A DNA stretch of 63,158 nucleotides, from positions 1-63,158 of the forward strand of contig JBCCHB010000097.1 of the NCBI GenBank assembly GCA_039028975.1, written 5' to 3'. Position numbers and translations under genes: made by a program. Positions within the stretch are counted from its first letter, which is position 1; every line of letters begins with the position of its first letter. Of the stretch, positions 50,892 through 59,961 are shown one piece after another. A model generated the notes under the pieces. It saw nothing but the letters and a program-made list of their open reading frames with translations. It searched no databases and was not told where the DNA came from. The DNA is from JAHBNG01 sp039028975. Lineage in GTDB: Bacteria; Chloroflexota; Anaerolineae; Caldilineales; Caldilineaceae.

Positions 50892-52286
50892 TTATGCTTC
50901 TCCAGGTAGATCAAACTCTTTGAAGATCTGAACCATGCGTTCATGGGCCGTTGCTACAGCCTCTTCTACTCCTGTGCCAGTTAGTATGGAATTGACCATA
51001 TCATTGAAGGCACCTGATTCCCCAATGGCATCCATGGCCGCTGATGGTGGTCCTGGCCATGTACCCTGATTAATACCAGATTCGTCAAGCGCCGCTGATT
51101 TCTGCTGGAGGGCCGGTTCAAATCCCTGAGTGAACTCAGACATCTCCCATAGGTTTGTGTAGCCCGGAATGGCATATGCAGGTGACGAGGCTAGGATAGA
51201 ATCCATTACCTCTAAATCTGCTGTGAAGTGGAGAATCATATCCCTGGCCGAACCTGAGTTTTTGGCCCCAGTCATCATGTACCAATTCTTAGAAGGCGTA
51301 GAGACAAACTCTTTGTTCACCGGACCACCAGGTGGCTTGTGGTAATTGGTCAACGGTGCCACCGGATTCTCATCGATTACAGCTTTGGCATAAACTGTGC
51401 CCGCATTCCAGGTATAGCCAATAATCCCACCGAGATACGCTTCGTTGTTGGAAATATCGTTCCACGCCAAAACACCTGGAGGCAACATTGCTTCATATGC
51501 CGGATCGGTGTAGGTGGTCTTCAGCCAGTTCATAGCCGCGATAACCTCGTCTGAGTTACAGGTGATAAACTGACCCGTCTCATCTTGCCAGCCACCGCCA
51601 TAGGCAACCCTCACTCGATCAATCAAGAAGTTTCCATCACCAGAACGATTCGGTGTGGTACCCCAACCATAAAATTCCTCATCAGGGTTGGATACTTCGA
51701 GGCAGGCGTCACGGGTCTCGTCTAACGTGCGGATTGCTTGAACATCAATACCCTTTTCATCAAACTTGTCACGTCGATAATAGCCACCACCAGAGCGTTG
51801 GTGATGGGGTACAACCTGCCACTCACCGTCAAGGACTAGCGTTCCCTGTAGGAATGGCGCGGCTGGACCGTAGACTTCTTCAATCTCGGCCACGACATCG
51901 CTAGCTGGGGTAACCAGTCCCAAGTTCAGCACCTGTGTTGCACTGTATGTACCATGCACTAGATCAGGTGCATCGCCAGACTGAACCGACGCAGCCAGCT
52001 TTTCAAGCTCACCGGAACCCGAGGCAAAGCCCGCCGAATCTACCATCTCTAGTTCGAGGCCCTGTTCGGCTGTCCAACCTTGAACCGATTCACGCAAAAA
52101 TGCATCGTAGCCTGGGTGGAAGTCTTTAGCGATCACAAACCAAATGGCACCAGGTTCCTCACTGCCGCCATCACTTTGACCACCTGGTGCAGCAGCTGGA
52201 GGTGTACAGGCCGCCAACGCAGTCATTGTTAGCATTCCGCCTGTAAGCTGGAGGAAATTTCGTCGAGTCATGTTCGAGCTATTCAT
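50892..52286 (-). CDS. ABC transporter substrate-binding protein (family 1), paralogue 1
   Basis: 464 residues from ATG 52286, where AAGGAG is well placed. The N terminus has a twin-arginine and lipoprotein signal (MTRRNFLQLTGGML...LAAC). The mature domain follows carbohydrate-type family 1 binding proteins (KFDEKGIDVQ, DEEFYGWG, NNEAYLGGIIGYTWNAGTVYAKAV, PAYAIPGYTNLWEM). It is strikingly similar to the 54487-55884 product: most of the C-terminal 400 residues read identically by eye. It lies downstream of the fused permease, so the operon order is binding protein, permease, binding protein. The ligand is unknown. Confidence 0.92.
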   Translation of the reverse strand: MNSSNMTRRNFLQLTGGMLTMTALAACTPPAAAPGGQSDGGSEEPGAIWFVIAKDFHPGYDAFLRESVQGWTAEQGLELEMVDSAGFASGSGELEKLAASVQSGDAPDLVHGTYSATQVLNLGLVTPASDVVAEIEEVYGPAAPFLQGTLVLDGEWQVVPHHQRSGGGYYRRDKFDEKGIDVQAIRTLDETRDACLEVSNPDEEFYGWGTTPNRSGDGNFLIDRVRVAYGGGWQDETGQFITCNSDEVIAAMNWLKTTYTDPAYEAMLPPGVLAWNDISNNEAYLGGIIGYTWNAGTVYAKAVIDENPVAPLTNYHKPPGGPVNKEFVSTPSKNWYMMTGAKNSGSARDMILHFTADLEVMDSILASSPAYAIPGYTNLWEMSEFTQGFEPALQQKSAALDESGINQGTWPGPPSAAMDAIGESGAFNDMVNSILTGTGVEEAVATAHERMVQIFKEFDLPGEA

Positions 52287-52333
52287 ATGGTTTCTCCTTT
52301 GACAAACATGAGGTTTATACTGCTTACAAGATA

Positions 52334-52363
52334 AATGCTCCACGCCTAGGGACGAGGAGCATT
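52334..52363 (-). terminator. intercistronic stem-loop between permease and paralogue 1
   Basis: AATGCTCC (52334-52341) and GGAGCATT (52356-52363) form an 8-bp stem without a real U-run. More likely an mRNA-stabilising or attenuating hairpin than a full terminator. Confidence 0.5.
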
Positions 52364-52397
52364 CTTCACAATTCAATGATCCCAGTCTGGAAATTCT

Positions 52398-54371
52398 CTA
52401 CTGCTTCACTGCACCAGCTGTTAAACCAGCCACCATAAAGCGCTGACCGAGCGCATAAATAAAGAAGACAGGGATAGCCATTATCAGCGCTGCACCGGTT
52501 AACTCACCCCACGGCTGCACATCGCCAATAATCATCATACCGAGGCCAACGGGTAAGGTACGCAGATTCTCTTTCCAGATGAGAATGTGAGCAAAGAGAT
52601 ACTCGTGCCATGCATTGGTGACACCAAAAAGGAATATCGCCATCAGGGCCGGCTTAGTGAGCGGAAGTACAATGCGAGAAAAGACTTGAAAACGATTGGC
52701 TCCATCAATTAAACCAGCCTCTTCAAGCTCTTTGGGTATCGAAGCATAATAACCCATCATCAGCCAAATCGCAAAAGGCAGCGCAAAGGTGGAATAAGCC
52801 AGCATCAAACCAGGCAGGCTATTAACCAGCCCAATGGTAGAGAAGATCTGGAAGATAGAAATAGCCATCAACACGCCTGGCATCAAGTAGGCCCCAAAAA
52901 CAGCACTTGAGAAGAAACGATTGCCTTTCCAGTTGAGGCGAACAAGGCTGTAGGCAGCCAAGGAAGCCACCATCGTCGAAATCAGCGGTGTAATCACTGA
53001 GACAATAAAGGAATTGCGCATCCAAATCAGGAAATTACGCGTCGGGCCCAATAACTTTTCGTACTGTACTAACGTCCATGGCTCAGGACTATAGATGGAA
53101 CTAAATGTGGTAATCTGCACCTCCGACTTAAATGAGGTGATTAGCACGAAATAGAAGGGAAATAGCTCAAAGGCCAAAAGGATTGCTAAAACAACACCTG
53201 CAAAGATATTGACCCGTCGGCGTCGAGCTTGTGCCTGCAGTTTGGCTGTGCGTGCATCCTTTGCCACAGGCGAATTGCTCTTCAGTGCATTACCAATTCG
53301 TTCGATGACGTTCTCAATCACGTCATTGAGAGTCCAGAAGATTGCAGAAACACCCTGGAGAAGCAATCTAAATGGCCAAGTAATTATACTAAGTAAGCCC
53401 CCACCCTCTTCGGTCGTCGAGCTTTCGCTACGACCCGTCTGGGTTGCCAGAACCTGTCGTCCCAAAATAATGATCAGTACTCCCAAGAAGGGTACCATAG
53501 ACATGGCTGCAGCAACCGCTTTGCCTAGGCGGAATGTCTGAGCCGCCTTAATGGCGTAAATGGAATAAATTTCGGTCGAGCCAACTGGACCACCGCCTGT
53601 CAACAGGAAGACCTGGGTGAAGCCATTAAAGGTCCAAATGGTTGAGAGTAGGGTCTCGACCAGAATGACGTATTGCAGCCCCGGTAGCGTAATATGAAGA
53701 AACTGTCGCCATGCACTAGCTCCATCGATTGCTGCTGCTTCATAAAGTGATTGGTCTATGGCCTTCATCCCTGCCACCAGCAGTAGGGTAAAGAATGGAA
53801 TCCCTGCCCATAGATTGACCATAATAACCGATGGCAAAGCCAAGTTTGGATCGCCGAGGAAAGGAATCGATTGTTCAATCAGTCCTAAATCTTTTAAGAT
53901 GGGATTGACCATACCGTAGATGGGATCAAGCAATCCCTTCCAAGTAATCGCGCGAACCACCTCTGGCATAATCCAGGGTAACATCACGAGCGCCGTAAAG
54001 ATGGTCGCGTACTTGTTCATTCGGTGTAGCAAAAGCGCGGCAATCATACCCACAACGAACTTGAGAGCAACCGCACTAAATGTGTATGTGATGCTAATGC
54101 GAACTGAGTTCCAGAAGAATGGATCTTGGTAGAGCAAGGTGTAATTCTTAAAGCCAATCCAAGGGCCTATCTGCAAACTCGTAGTTTGGGTGAAACCAAT
54201 ATAAAAGGCTCGCAGGAATGGATAAGCAACAATACCACCTAAAAGGAGGACAGCAGGAATCATGAAAAGATAGGCTTCTTTCCAATCTGGGCCAAGGATC
54301 TTTCTCCATCGATTGGCTGGTTTAACTTGCTGTTGGGCTGCAACTACTGGGCTAGGGCTTGTGAGTTCCAT
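52398..54371 (-). CDS. fused ABC sugar-type permease (MalF-like + MalG-like in one chain)
   Basis: 657 residues, twice the normal size. The N-terminal half (about 20-315) is a MalF/UgpA-type permease with the EAA loop EAAAIDGASAWRQFLHITLP. The C-terminal half (about 385-657) is a MalG/UgpE-type permease with EEAGLIDGANRFQVFSRIVLP. They are joined by a linker of about 70 residues (RSESSTTEEGGG, then a hydrophobic ITWPFRLLLQGVSAIFW and a basic KLQAQARRRR). One gene thus supplies the whole membrane channel. No ATPase gene is present in the window, so a shared MsmX-type ATPase is expected elsewhere. It is flanked by two near-identical binding proteins. Confidence 0.9.
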   Translation of the reverse strand: MELTSPSPVVAAQQQVKPANRWRKILGPDWKEAYLFMIPAVLLLGGIVAYPFLRAFYIGFTQTTSLQIGPWIGFKNYTLLYQDPFFWNSVRISITYTFSAVALKFVVGMIAALLLHRMNKYATIFTALVMLPWIMPEVVRAITWKGLLDPIYGMVNPILKDLGLIEQSIPFLGDPNLALPSVIMVNLWAGIPFFTLLLVAGMKAIDQSLYEAAAIDGASAWRQFLHITLPGLQYVILVETLLSTIWTFNGFTQVFLLTGGGPVGSTEIYSIYAIKAAQTFRLGKAVAAAMSMVPFLGVLIIILGRQVLATQTGRSESSTTEEGGGLLSIITWPFRLLLQGVSAIFWTLNDVIENVIERIGNALKSNSPVAKDARTAKLQAQARRRRVNIFAGVVLAILLAFELFPFYFVLITSFKSEVQITTFSSIYSPEPWTLVQYEKLLGPTRNFLIWMRNSFIVSVITPLISTMVASLAAYSLVRLNWKGNRFFSSAVFGAYLMPGVLMAISIFQIFSTIGLVNSLPGLMLAYSTFALPFAIWLMMGYYASIPKELEEAGLIDGANRFQVFSRIVLPLTKPALMAIFLFGVTNAWHEYLFAHILIWKENLRTLPVGLGMMIIGDVQPWGELTGAALIMAIPVFFIYALGQRFMVAGLTAGAVKQ

Positions 54372-54387
54372 ACTGTCTTTCCTTAAA

Positions 54388-54430
54388 ACATGACAAGATG
54401 AGAAATACTTCTCTGCTCACCTTGCCATGT
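54388..54430 (-). terminator. intercistronic stem-loop between paralogue 2 and permease
   Basis: ACATGACAAGATGAG (54388-54402) pairs with CTCACCTTGCCATGT (54416-54430), with two mismatches in 15 base pairs. Such a hairpin after the first, binding-protein gene would allow it to be expressed more strongly than the permease, as in other importer operons. Confidence 0.6.
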
Positions 54431-54486
54431 CACCTTATCACATTGTCTTAACTACATTTACTCAACGCGTCAAATCTCAAAAATTT

Positions 54487-55884
54487 CTATGCCTCGCCAG
54501 GCAGATCAAATTCTTTGAAGATCAAAACCATGCGATCATGGGCAATTGAGATCGCTTCGGTAACCTCCGTTCCGGTCAATATAGAGTTGACCATGTCGTT
54601 GAAGGCGCCTGATTCACCGATGGCATCCATGGCCGCTGACGGCGGTCCAGGCCACGGTCCAGCATCAATACCGGATTCATCCAACGCAGCCGTCTTTTGC
54701 TGGAGTGCCGGTTCAAAACCTTGGGTAAACTCGGACATCTCCCACAGATTCGTGTAACCTGGAATGGCATAAGCCGGCGAAGAAGCTAAGATAGAATCCA
54801 TTACTTCTAGATTGGCGGTGAAGTGGAGAACCATGTCGCGGGCAGCACTGGCATTCTTGGCTCCTGTCATCATATACCACATCTTGGCAGGCATGGAGAC
54901 GAATTCCTGGTTTACAGGTCCACCGGGTGGCTTATGATAATTGGTCAATGGCGCAACTGGATTTTCGTCAATGACTGCCTTCGCATATACAGTTCCAGCA
55001 TTATGGGTATATCCAATAACGCCACCTAAGTATGCCTCATTGTTAGAGATGTCATTCCAAGCCAGAATACCCGGAGGTAACATGGCTTCGTATGCCGGAT
55101 CGGTGTAGGTATCCTTGAGCCAATTCATAGCCGTAATCATCTCATCCGAGTTACAGGTGATGAATTGACCGGTCTCGTCCTGCCAACCTGCGCCATAGCC
55201 ACATTTGACGCGGTTAATGATACCATTGCCATCGCCAGAGCGGTTTGGTGTAAGGCCCCAGCCATAGAATTCTTCATCTGGTTTTGAGACAGCCAGACAA
55301 GCTTCACGCGTATCGTCCAGCGTGCGGATTTCCTGAAGATCGATACCCGCTTCGTCAAAGGCGTCACGGCGGTAGTAGCCACCAACAGAACGCTGATGGT
55401 GTGGTATGACCTGCCATTCACCGTCCAGAACAAGCGTTTGCTGCAAGAAAGGTGCTGCTGGACCATAGACTTCTTCAATCTCTGACACGATATCGCTAGC
55501 GGGTACAACCAATCCCAAGTTTTGTACCTGGGTAGCAGCATACGTACCATGGACCAAGTCTGGCGCGTCACCCGACTGGACAGAGGCTGCTAGCTTTTCA
55601 AGCTCACCACTACCAGAGGCGAAGCCGGCCGAATCGACCATCTCAAGTTCCAATCCTTGTTCAGCGGTCCATGCCTGAACGGACTCTCGCAAGAATGCAT
55701 CATAGCCTGGATGGAAGTCTTTGGCAATCACAAACCACAAGCTATCTGTTTCTTGAGGGGCTCCGCCACCATCACCATTCCCTGGTGCAGCAGCCGGTGG
55801 TGTACATGCGGCTAATGCGGCGACACCGAGCATCCCCCCAGTCAATTGTAGAAAATGCCTTCGAGAAAGCTTAGAATTACCCAC
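54487..55884 (-). CDS. ABC transporter substrate-binding protein (family 1), paralogue 2
   Basis: 465 residues starting at GTG 55884, preceded by a strong AAGGAGG; an ORF-extending ATG upstream lacks a site. The signal has the SRRHFLQLTGGMLGVAALAAC form, a twin-arginine lipoprotein. The sequence is nearly the same as paralogue 1 across the ligand domain (SAGFASGSGELEKLAASVQS, EVYGPAAPFLQ, PPGGPVNQEFV). Differences cluster in the signal, around SVGGYYRRDAFDEAG, near KCGYGAGWQDE and in short surface stretches. As first gene of the operon it probably supplies most of the binding protein. Confidence 0.92.
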   Translation of the reverse strand: MGNSKLSRRHFLQLTGGMLGVAALAACTPPAAAPGNGDGGGAPQETDSLWFVIAKDFHPGYDAFLRESVQAWTAEQGLELEMVDSAGFASGSGELEKLAASVQSGDAPDLVHGTYAATQVQNLGLVVPASDIVSEIEEVYGPAAPFLQQTLVLDGEWQVIPHHQRSVGGYYRRDAFDEAGIDLQEIRTLDDTREACLAVSKPDEEFYGWGLTPNRSGDGNGIINRVKCGYGAGWQDETGQFITCNSDEMITAMNWLKDTYTDPAYEAMLPPGILAWNDISNNEAYLGGVIGYTHNAGTVYAKAVIDENPVAPLTNYHKPPGGPVNQEFVSMPAKMWYMMTGAKNASAARDMVLHFTANLEVMDSILASSPAYAIPGYTNLWEMSEFTQGFEPALQQKTAALDESGIDAGPWPGPPSAAMDAIGESGAFNDMVNSILTGTEVTEAISIAHDRMVLIFKEFDLPGEA

Positions 55885-56463
55885 TATTTCCTCCTTAAAA
55901 TTGATAATACATTTTATTGAACAATTATTGAACAGAATCCATATTAAGCTGTAATTGCTAGGTTCAAGGTTGTTCAACAAGGATGTCTTAAGAGCTGATC
56001 GTGTTTAGAATAAATTTGACTATTTAATAAAACATGCCGAGTAATTACATGAAATCAGAAGCATGTATACAGTCTAGCTTGCTATACAGTAATCTTTCTA
56101 AAAAATCCAATTTTCGGTATTGGAGCTATGCAGATAAGAACGACAGCGATAATGGGGGGAGAGTGTTCCTATTTAAATTGCCACTCAGTTTAATAGTAGT
56201 AGTAGTACATACTATGTAGCTGTATCAGTATAGCATTTGGATGTCAGATGCGAAATATAGGGATAAATTGGAATAAGAATACCAAAGATGGCGCATCGTG
56301 TCAACCCGAGAGCGTTTCTTTTCTCGCAGCGTATTTTCCCCATTGGAAAGCATATTGCACACTATTTGTTTCATTTGCCGTATTGTGGAAGAATTGAAAA
56401 GTTCATTGTTTCTCTTTCCCTTAAGGCATGAATCGACAAGTTTGCGAGCAAGGTGGATAAATT
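55885..56463. other. intergenic region upstream of the importer operon
   Basis: About 580 bases, AT-rich and without a gene. The part next to the importer has repeated TTGAACA/TGTTCAA words; further on there is a short TAGTAGTAGTAG run at about 56192-56204. A 61-codon frame at 56034 has no support. Confidence 0.45.
55916..55980. promoter_or_regulatory. candidate operator cluster of the importer operon
   Basis: ATTGAACA occurs at 55916-55923 and 55927-55934, spaced 11 bases (one helical turn). GGTTCAAGG follows at 55961-55969 and the palindrome TTGTTCAACAA at 55970-55980. It lies 32-96 bases upstream of the start codon. The arrangement suggests cooperative binding by a repressor or activator; no regulator gene is adjacent. 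Confidence 0.5.
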
Positions 56464-57103
56464 ATGTTAGCTACCAAAGAACGAAAACTAACCATAGATG
56501 AATTTGAGCGACTCTACCTATCGGCTAAAAATGGCGAACGTCTCCTAGAACTTATCCATGGAGAAATACACGAAAAAATGCCTACTGAAGAACATGGCAT
56601 CATCTCTGGGAATCTGGTCTTTGCCTTCAAACTCTTTACAAAAGACATTATTCGGAATAAGGATTTCTCTCTGAGAACCACATTGGACTCTCTCTGAGGA
56701 TTTCTTATTCCGAATAAACTCTAAAAAAGTATGGGGGTCGGGTAGGTGTTGAAATTCGCCATCGAATCCCTAAAGATAACCATAACTCGCGCCTGCCTGA
56801 TGTCTCATATACCAGAACGAAGCGTAAGATTGTCACCCAGGGCAGCGTGCCAGAAATGCCAGAATTAGCTATCGAAATCAAGTCACCCAATGACACCATC
56901 AAAGGTATGAGAGAGACAGCAGAATACTATTTAGAAAATGACGCAAAGTTGGTTTGGCTCATATTTCTACATAAACGGTTTACGAAGTTTACCAAGAAGA
57001 TGCTGATGTGGAGATTCTATCGGTAGGAGATACGTTGACGGGCGGTACTTTATTAAAAGAATTTGAAATACCAGTCTCTAATGTCTTTGAAGATCTGGTA
57101 TAG
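56464..57103 (+). pseudogene. Uma2 family gene, interrupted by a 79-bp insertion and a frameshift
   Basis: Related to the gene at 50093-50686. The first part (56464-56643) reads LTIDEFERLYLSAKNGERLL then KMPTEEHGIISGNLVFAFKL. After the insertion at 56644-56722 the frame resumes as YGGRVGVEIRHRIPKDNHN, RLPDVSY, MPELAIEIKSPNDT, LVWLI. A second lesion, about one base lost near 56983, precedes EVYQEDADVEILSVGDT up to the TAG at 57101-57103. Catalytic residues are otherwise kept, so the loss is probably recent. Confidence 0.88.
56644..56722. mobile_element. miniature (79-bp) inverted-repeat insertion
   Basis: It sits inside the Uma2 pseudogene between ...TTACAAAA and AAAAAAGTATGG. If removed with one AAAA, the reading frame of the family is restored (LFTKKYGGRVG), which indicates a 4-bp target duplication. 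The ends share TTATTCGGAATAAG in inverted orientation, and inner TCTCTGAG words add to the hairpin. It is too small to encode a transposase. Confidence 0.7.
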
Positions 57104-57133
57104 TAGGTATGATAAACAACAGAAAGGCAAAAA

Positions 57134-57523
57134 ATGACTTTACCGATGAATGTTCTGGGTACGCCGCTGGAACCGTGCTGTACCGATCCAATGACCGGTT
57201 TTTATCGCGATGGATATTGTCGTACAGGCTCTGGCGACATGGGCGTTCACGTTGTCTGCGCACAGGTAACCGCGGAGTTTCTTGAATTTTCCAAGAACCA
57301 AGGAAATGATCTGAGTACCCCCCGACCTGAATACAATTTTCCTGGACTGGTCCCTGGGGACTGTTGGTGTCTTTGTGCGCCTCGTTGGCAAGAGGCTTTA
57401 GAAGCAGGCATGGCCCCCAAAGTAAAGCTCGCCTCTACCCACATAACGGCTCTAGAGTTTGTGTCGATGAAAGATCTGGAAGCCTATGCCATCGATGGAG
57501 AGATCTCACGGAGTGCTGAGTAA
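57134..57523 (+). CDS. DUF2237 family protein
   Basis: 129 residues, matching the whole DUF2237 family: NVLG.PLEPCC.DP.TGFYRDGYC.TG..D.G.H.VCA.VT.EFL.FS...GNDLSTP.PEY.FPGL.PGD.WCLCA.RW.EA...G.AP.V.L..TH. The conserved cysteines (CC, C, C, CLC) are all present. The family has no established function. GAAAGG precedes the ATG by eight bases. It is followed by the FAD enzyme after 18 bases, probably in one transcript. Confidence 0.9.
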   Translation: MTLPMNVLGTPLEPCCTDPMTGFYRDGYCRTGSGDMGVHVVCAQVTAEFLEFSKNQGNDLSTPRPEYNFPGLVPGDCWCLCAPRWQEALEAGMAPKVKLASTHITALEFVSMKDLEAYAIDGEISRSAE

Positions 57524-57541
57524 TGACAAACCACATGGTAT

Positions 57542-58573
57542 ATGGAGACAATTTTGACTACACCTCTTCTTGAAACAGATATCTTAATCGTCGGTGCTGG
57601 TTTATGCGGTTTGATGGCTGCCACGACCCTCACAGCAGAGAACCCGAACGTTTCGTCCATCACCATAGTCGACAAAGGGCGAAGTGTGGGTGGGCGCCTA
57701 GCAACCCGACGCATTGGTCCGGGGCGCGCTGATCATGGCGCTCAATTCATGACGGTTCGTCGTCCTCCGTTCCAAAAGTATGTGGATGAGTGGTTGGCCC
57801 GAGGGTTGGTCTACAAATGGTCCGATGGCTGGGGCCCAAACTTCGACGGTTATCCTCGCTATGCTGTACGGGATGGGTTTAACAGCTTAGGAAAAGCCTT
57901 GGCGGCAGATTTACAGGAAAAAGGCGTAGATATCCAAGTCGGTGTTCGTCTAAACAAAATAGCTACGGATGGCACTCAATGGCAGGCAACAGATGAAGTG
58001 GGCAACGAATACCAGGCTGGGACAGTCATCCTCACTCCACCTGTGCCTCAGTCCTTGGCGCTCTTAAATGCAGGGGAGGTGGCGCTGAACAACCAGGATC
58101 AAACCGTATTGGAAGGGTTGGCCTACGCCCCCTGTCTTTGCGGTCTCTTTTGGATTGAGGGTGAAGTTTACTTTGAGGAGCCTGGTGCGGCCTTAGAACC
58201 AGACGCCGTCGTCAGTTGGATGGCTGATAATCAGCGCAAAGGAATCTCGCCAGATGCCACACTGATTACCATCCATAGCGGGCCAGAATATAGCCAAGCC
58301 AACTACGATGCACCGCCAGAAGAGGTGCTGCCGACTCTCTTCAACAGCCTAAGGCCTTACTTGAAGAGTGAAGTGACCATAAGAGAAGAGCAGCTCAAAC
58401 GTTGGCGCTATGCAAAACCCATGCAGCTTCACTCGGAACGATTTCTAAAGGCTCAAGAACTGCCGCCTCTCTACTTTGGCGGTGACATCTTTGGTGAGCC
58501 TCGTGTGGAAGGGGCCTCTCTTTCAGGGATCACCATAGGCAGGGAGATTCTACAATGTCATCAAAGAAAGTAG
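57542..58573 (+). CDS. FAD-dependent amine-oxidase/renalase-like oxidoreductase
   Basis: 343 residues. An N-terminal FAD-binding motif ILIVGAGLCGLMAATTL, then VDKGRSVGGRLATRR and DHGAQFMT, is the renalase-like signature of the amine oxidase superfamily. The C-terminal half has LYFGGDIFGEPRVEGASLSG, the second FAD contact. Bacterial renalase-like enzymes oxidise dihydronicotinamide isomers or unknown substrates. No strong ribosome-binding site precedes the ATG, and coupling to the DUF2237 gene is likely. It overlaps the HAD gene by 19 bases. Confidence 0.85.
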   Translation: METILTTPLLETDILIVGAGLCGLMAATTLTAENPNVSSITIVDKGRSVGGRLATRRIGPGRADHGAQFMTVRRPPFQKYVDEWLARGLVYKWSDGWGPNFDGYPRYAVRDGFNSLGKALAADLQEKGVDIQVGVRLNKIATDGTQWQATDEVGNEYQAGTVILTPPVPQSLALLNAGEVALNNQDQTVLEGLAYAPCLCGLFWIEGEVYFEEPGAALEPDAVVSWMADNQRKGISPDATLITIHSGPEYSQANYDAPPEEVLPTLFNSLRPYLKSEVTIREEQLKRWRYAKPMQLHSERFLKAQELPPLYFGGDIFGEPRVEGASLSGITIGREILQCHQRK

Positions 58574-59337
58574 AGTTGAAGCACATATCGTCAAACCCCT
58601 CAGCAAATTTCTCAGACAGCTTTTCAGCCGACATTTCCAAGCTAAAGTTGGTTGTCTTTGATATGGCAGGGACGACCATCCATGACGGAGGTGAGGTATC
58701 TCGCGCCTTCCGTCAGGCGTTGTTGGGACGTCACGTTGAAACCACGGATAGCGATCTACGCGCCATTCGTGGTGCCTCCAAGCGAGAGGCCATTCGGACG
58801 TTGCTGAAACAGAGCGGCACAGTCCCCATTAACTCACTGGGTGCCGTAGCGGAACAGGTCTATACCGAGTTTTGTGATATCCTCAAAGAGCTATTCACGA
58901 GCGAAGGAGTTGTCATCGTTGATGGACTGTTAAAGACTCTGGCTTTTTTGCGCACGCGCCGAATCCATGTTGTGCTCAATACCGGCTTTGATCGAGAGAT
59001 TGCCACCCTACTTCTCAACAGCCTCATCGTCACCAATCCTCAACTAGACAGCACCCTGGTCGATGCAGTCATCTGCGGTGACGACGTACCTCAGGGCCGC
59101 CCAGCTCCCTACATGATCTTTCGAGCCATGGAGAAGACAGGCGTCCATAGCGTCCACAATGTCATGGCGGTTGGTGATACAGTACTGGATATAGAAGCAG
59201 CTTGGAACGCGGGCGTAGCTTGGCGAATTGGCGTTCTTTCCGGTGCCCACGGAAAAAGTGAGCTTGAGGCTTCTGTGGCCAGTGCAGTGATTGACTCTGT
59301 GGCTGAGTTGCCCAATCTGATTGATGGGATCAGTTAG
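58555..59337 (+). CDS. HAD-superfamily hydrolase, phosphonatase-like
   Basis: 260 residues. HAD motif I is VVFDMAGTTIHDGG (nucleophile Asp in FDMAGTT), motif II LNTGFDREIA and motif III/IV MAVGDTVLDIEAAWNAGV. The DMAGTT form and the cap segment RAIRGASKREAIRTLL resemble the PhnX-like 'phosphonatase-like hydrolase' group rather than simple phosphoglycolate phosphatases. The substrate is not known. It overlaps the preceding FAD-enzyme gene, so the two are translated together. Confidence 0.85.
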   Translation: MSSKKVELKHISSNPSANFSDSFSADISKLKLVVFDMAGTTIHDGGEVSRAFRQALLGRHVETTDSDLRAIRGASKREAIRTLLKQSGTVPINSLGAVAEQVYTEFCDILKELFTSEGVVIVDGLLKTLAFLRTRRIHVVLNTGFDREIATLLLNSLIVTNPQLDSTLVDAVICGDDVPQGRPAPYMIFRAMEKTGVHSVHNVMAVGDTVLDIEAAWNAGVAWRIGVLSGAHGKSELEASVASAVIDSVAELPNLIDGIS

Positions 59338-59481
59338 CAAGTATCCGTAAAGTGTAACGACGGTTGTGTATCTGATTTTCTGCTTTAGCCCAAAGATTAA
59401 TCTTCTGTCGTCTTCGCCTTCTCTACACCCTTCGTGGTAGAATAATCCCGTTTCAAACCAATACGTTAACCAGGAGAAACC

Positions 59482-59853
59482 ATGAAAATTACAGCAACCC
59501 ACCATGTGGGTCTCTTTACCCCAAACTTTGAAACGATGAAATCCTTTTATACCGAAACCTTGGGTTTACCCATTGCCAAAACGTGGACAGATCCCGATAT
59601 TATTTTTCTGGCTGCTGGTGACACACTTATTGAACTAGTCGATAAAAAGGACTTTGGTCTGAGTGACGCGCGCCCCGCGGGCTTTGATCACTTTGCTTTC
59701 CACGTTGAGAGTGTGGATGAGACCTTTGCTGAACTGGTGGAGGCAGGCATCACCATCGAAATCGAGCCGCGAGACTTCAAAGATGTACGGATTGCGTTCT
59801 TCCGCGACCCGGATGGGAATCTATTGGAGTTGGTGGAGGATCCCAGAAAGTAA
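59482..59853 (+). CDS. VOC/glyoxalase-fold protein
   Basis: 123 residues with the two beta-alpha-beta-beta-beta modules of the vicinal-oxygen-chelate superfamily: TATHHVGLFTPNFETMKSFY, then ELVDKKDFG, DHFAFHVESVDETFAEL and FFRDPDGNLLELVED. Likely metal ligands are the first His and the ELVD, DHF and ELVE acidic/His positions. Members include glyoxalase I, dioxygenases and epimerases, so the exact activity is open. AGGAG stands well before the ATG, and a TGGTAGAAT extended -10 element lies near 59450. Confidence 0.88.
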   Translation: MKITATHHVGLFTPNFETMKSFYTETLGLPIAKTWTDPDIIFLAAGDTLIELVDKKDFGLSDARPAGFDHFAFHVESVDETFAELVEAGITIEIEPRDFKDVRIAFFRDPDGNLLELVEDPRK

Positions 59854-59927
59854 GAAGTAAACAGTAAACAGTTGTTAGCCCGGTAGCTACTCCAGCAACG
59901 ATCTAGTGTTCACTGTTCACTTCTTAC
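59850..59927. terminator. 21-bp inverted repeat between convergent genes
   Basis: AAGAAGTAAACAGTAAACA near 59852-59870 and TGTTCACTGTTCACTTCTT near 59907-59925 are inverse copies with two mismatches in 21. The left arm contains the VOC stop codon. It could end transcripts from both sides, although no long U-run follows. Confidence 0.55.
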
Positions 59928-59961
59928 CAAAATGCTCTAACAAAATGATATTCTGTCAACA

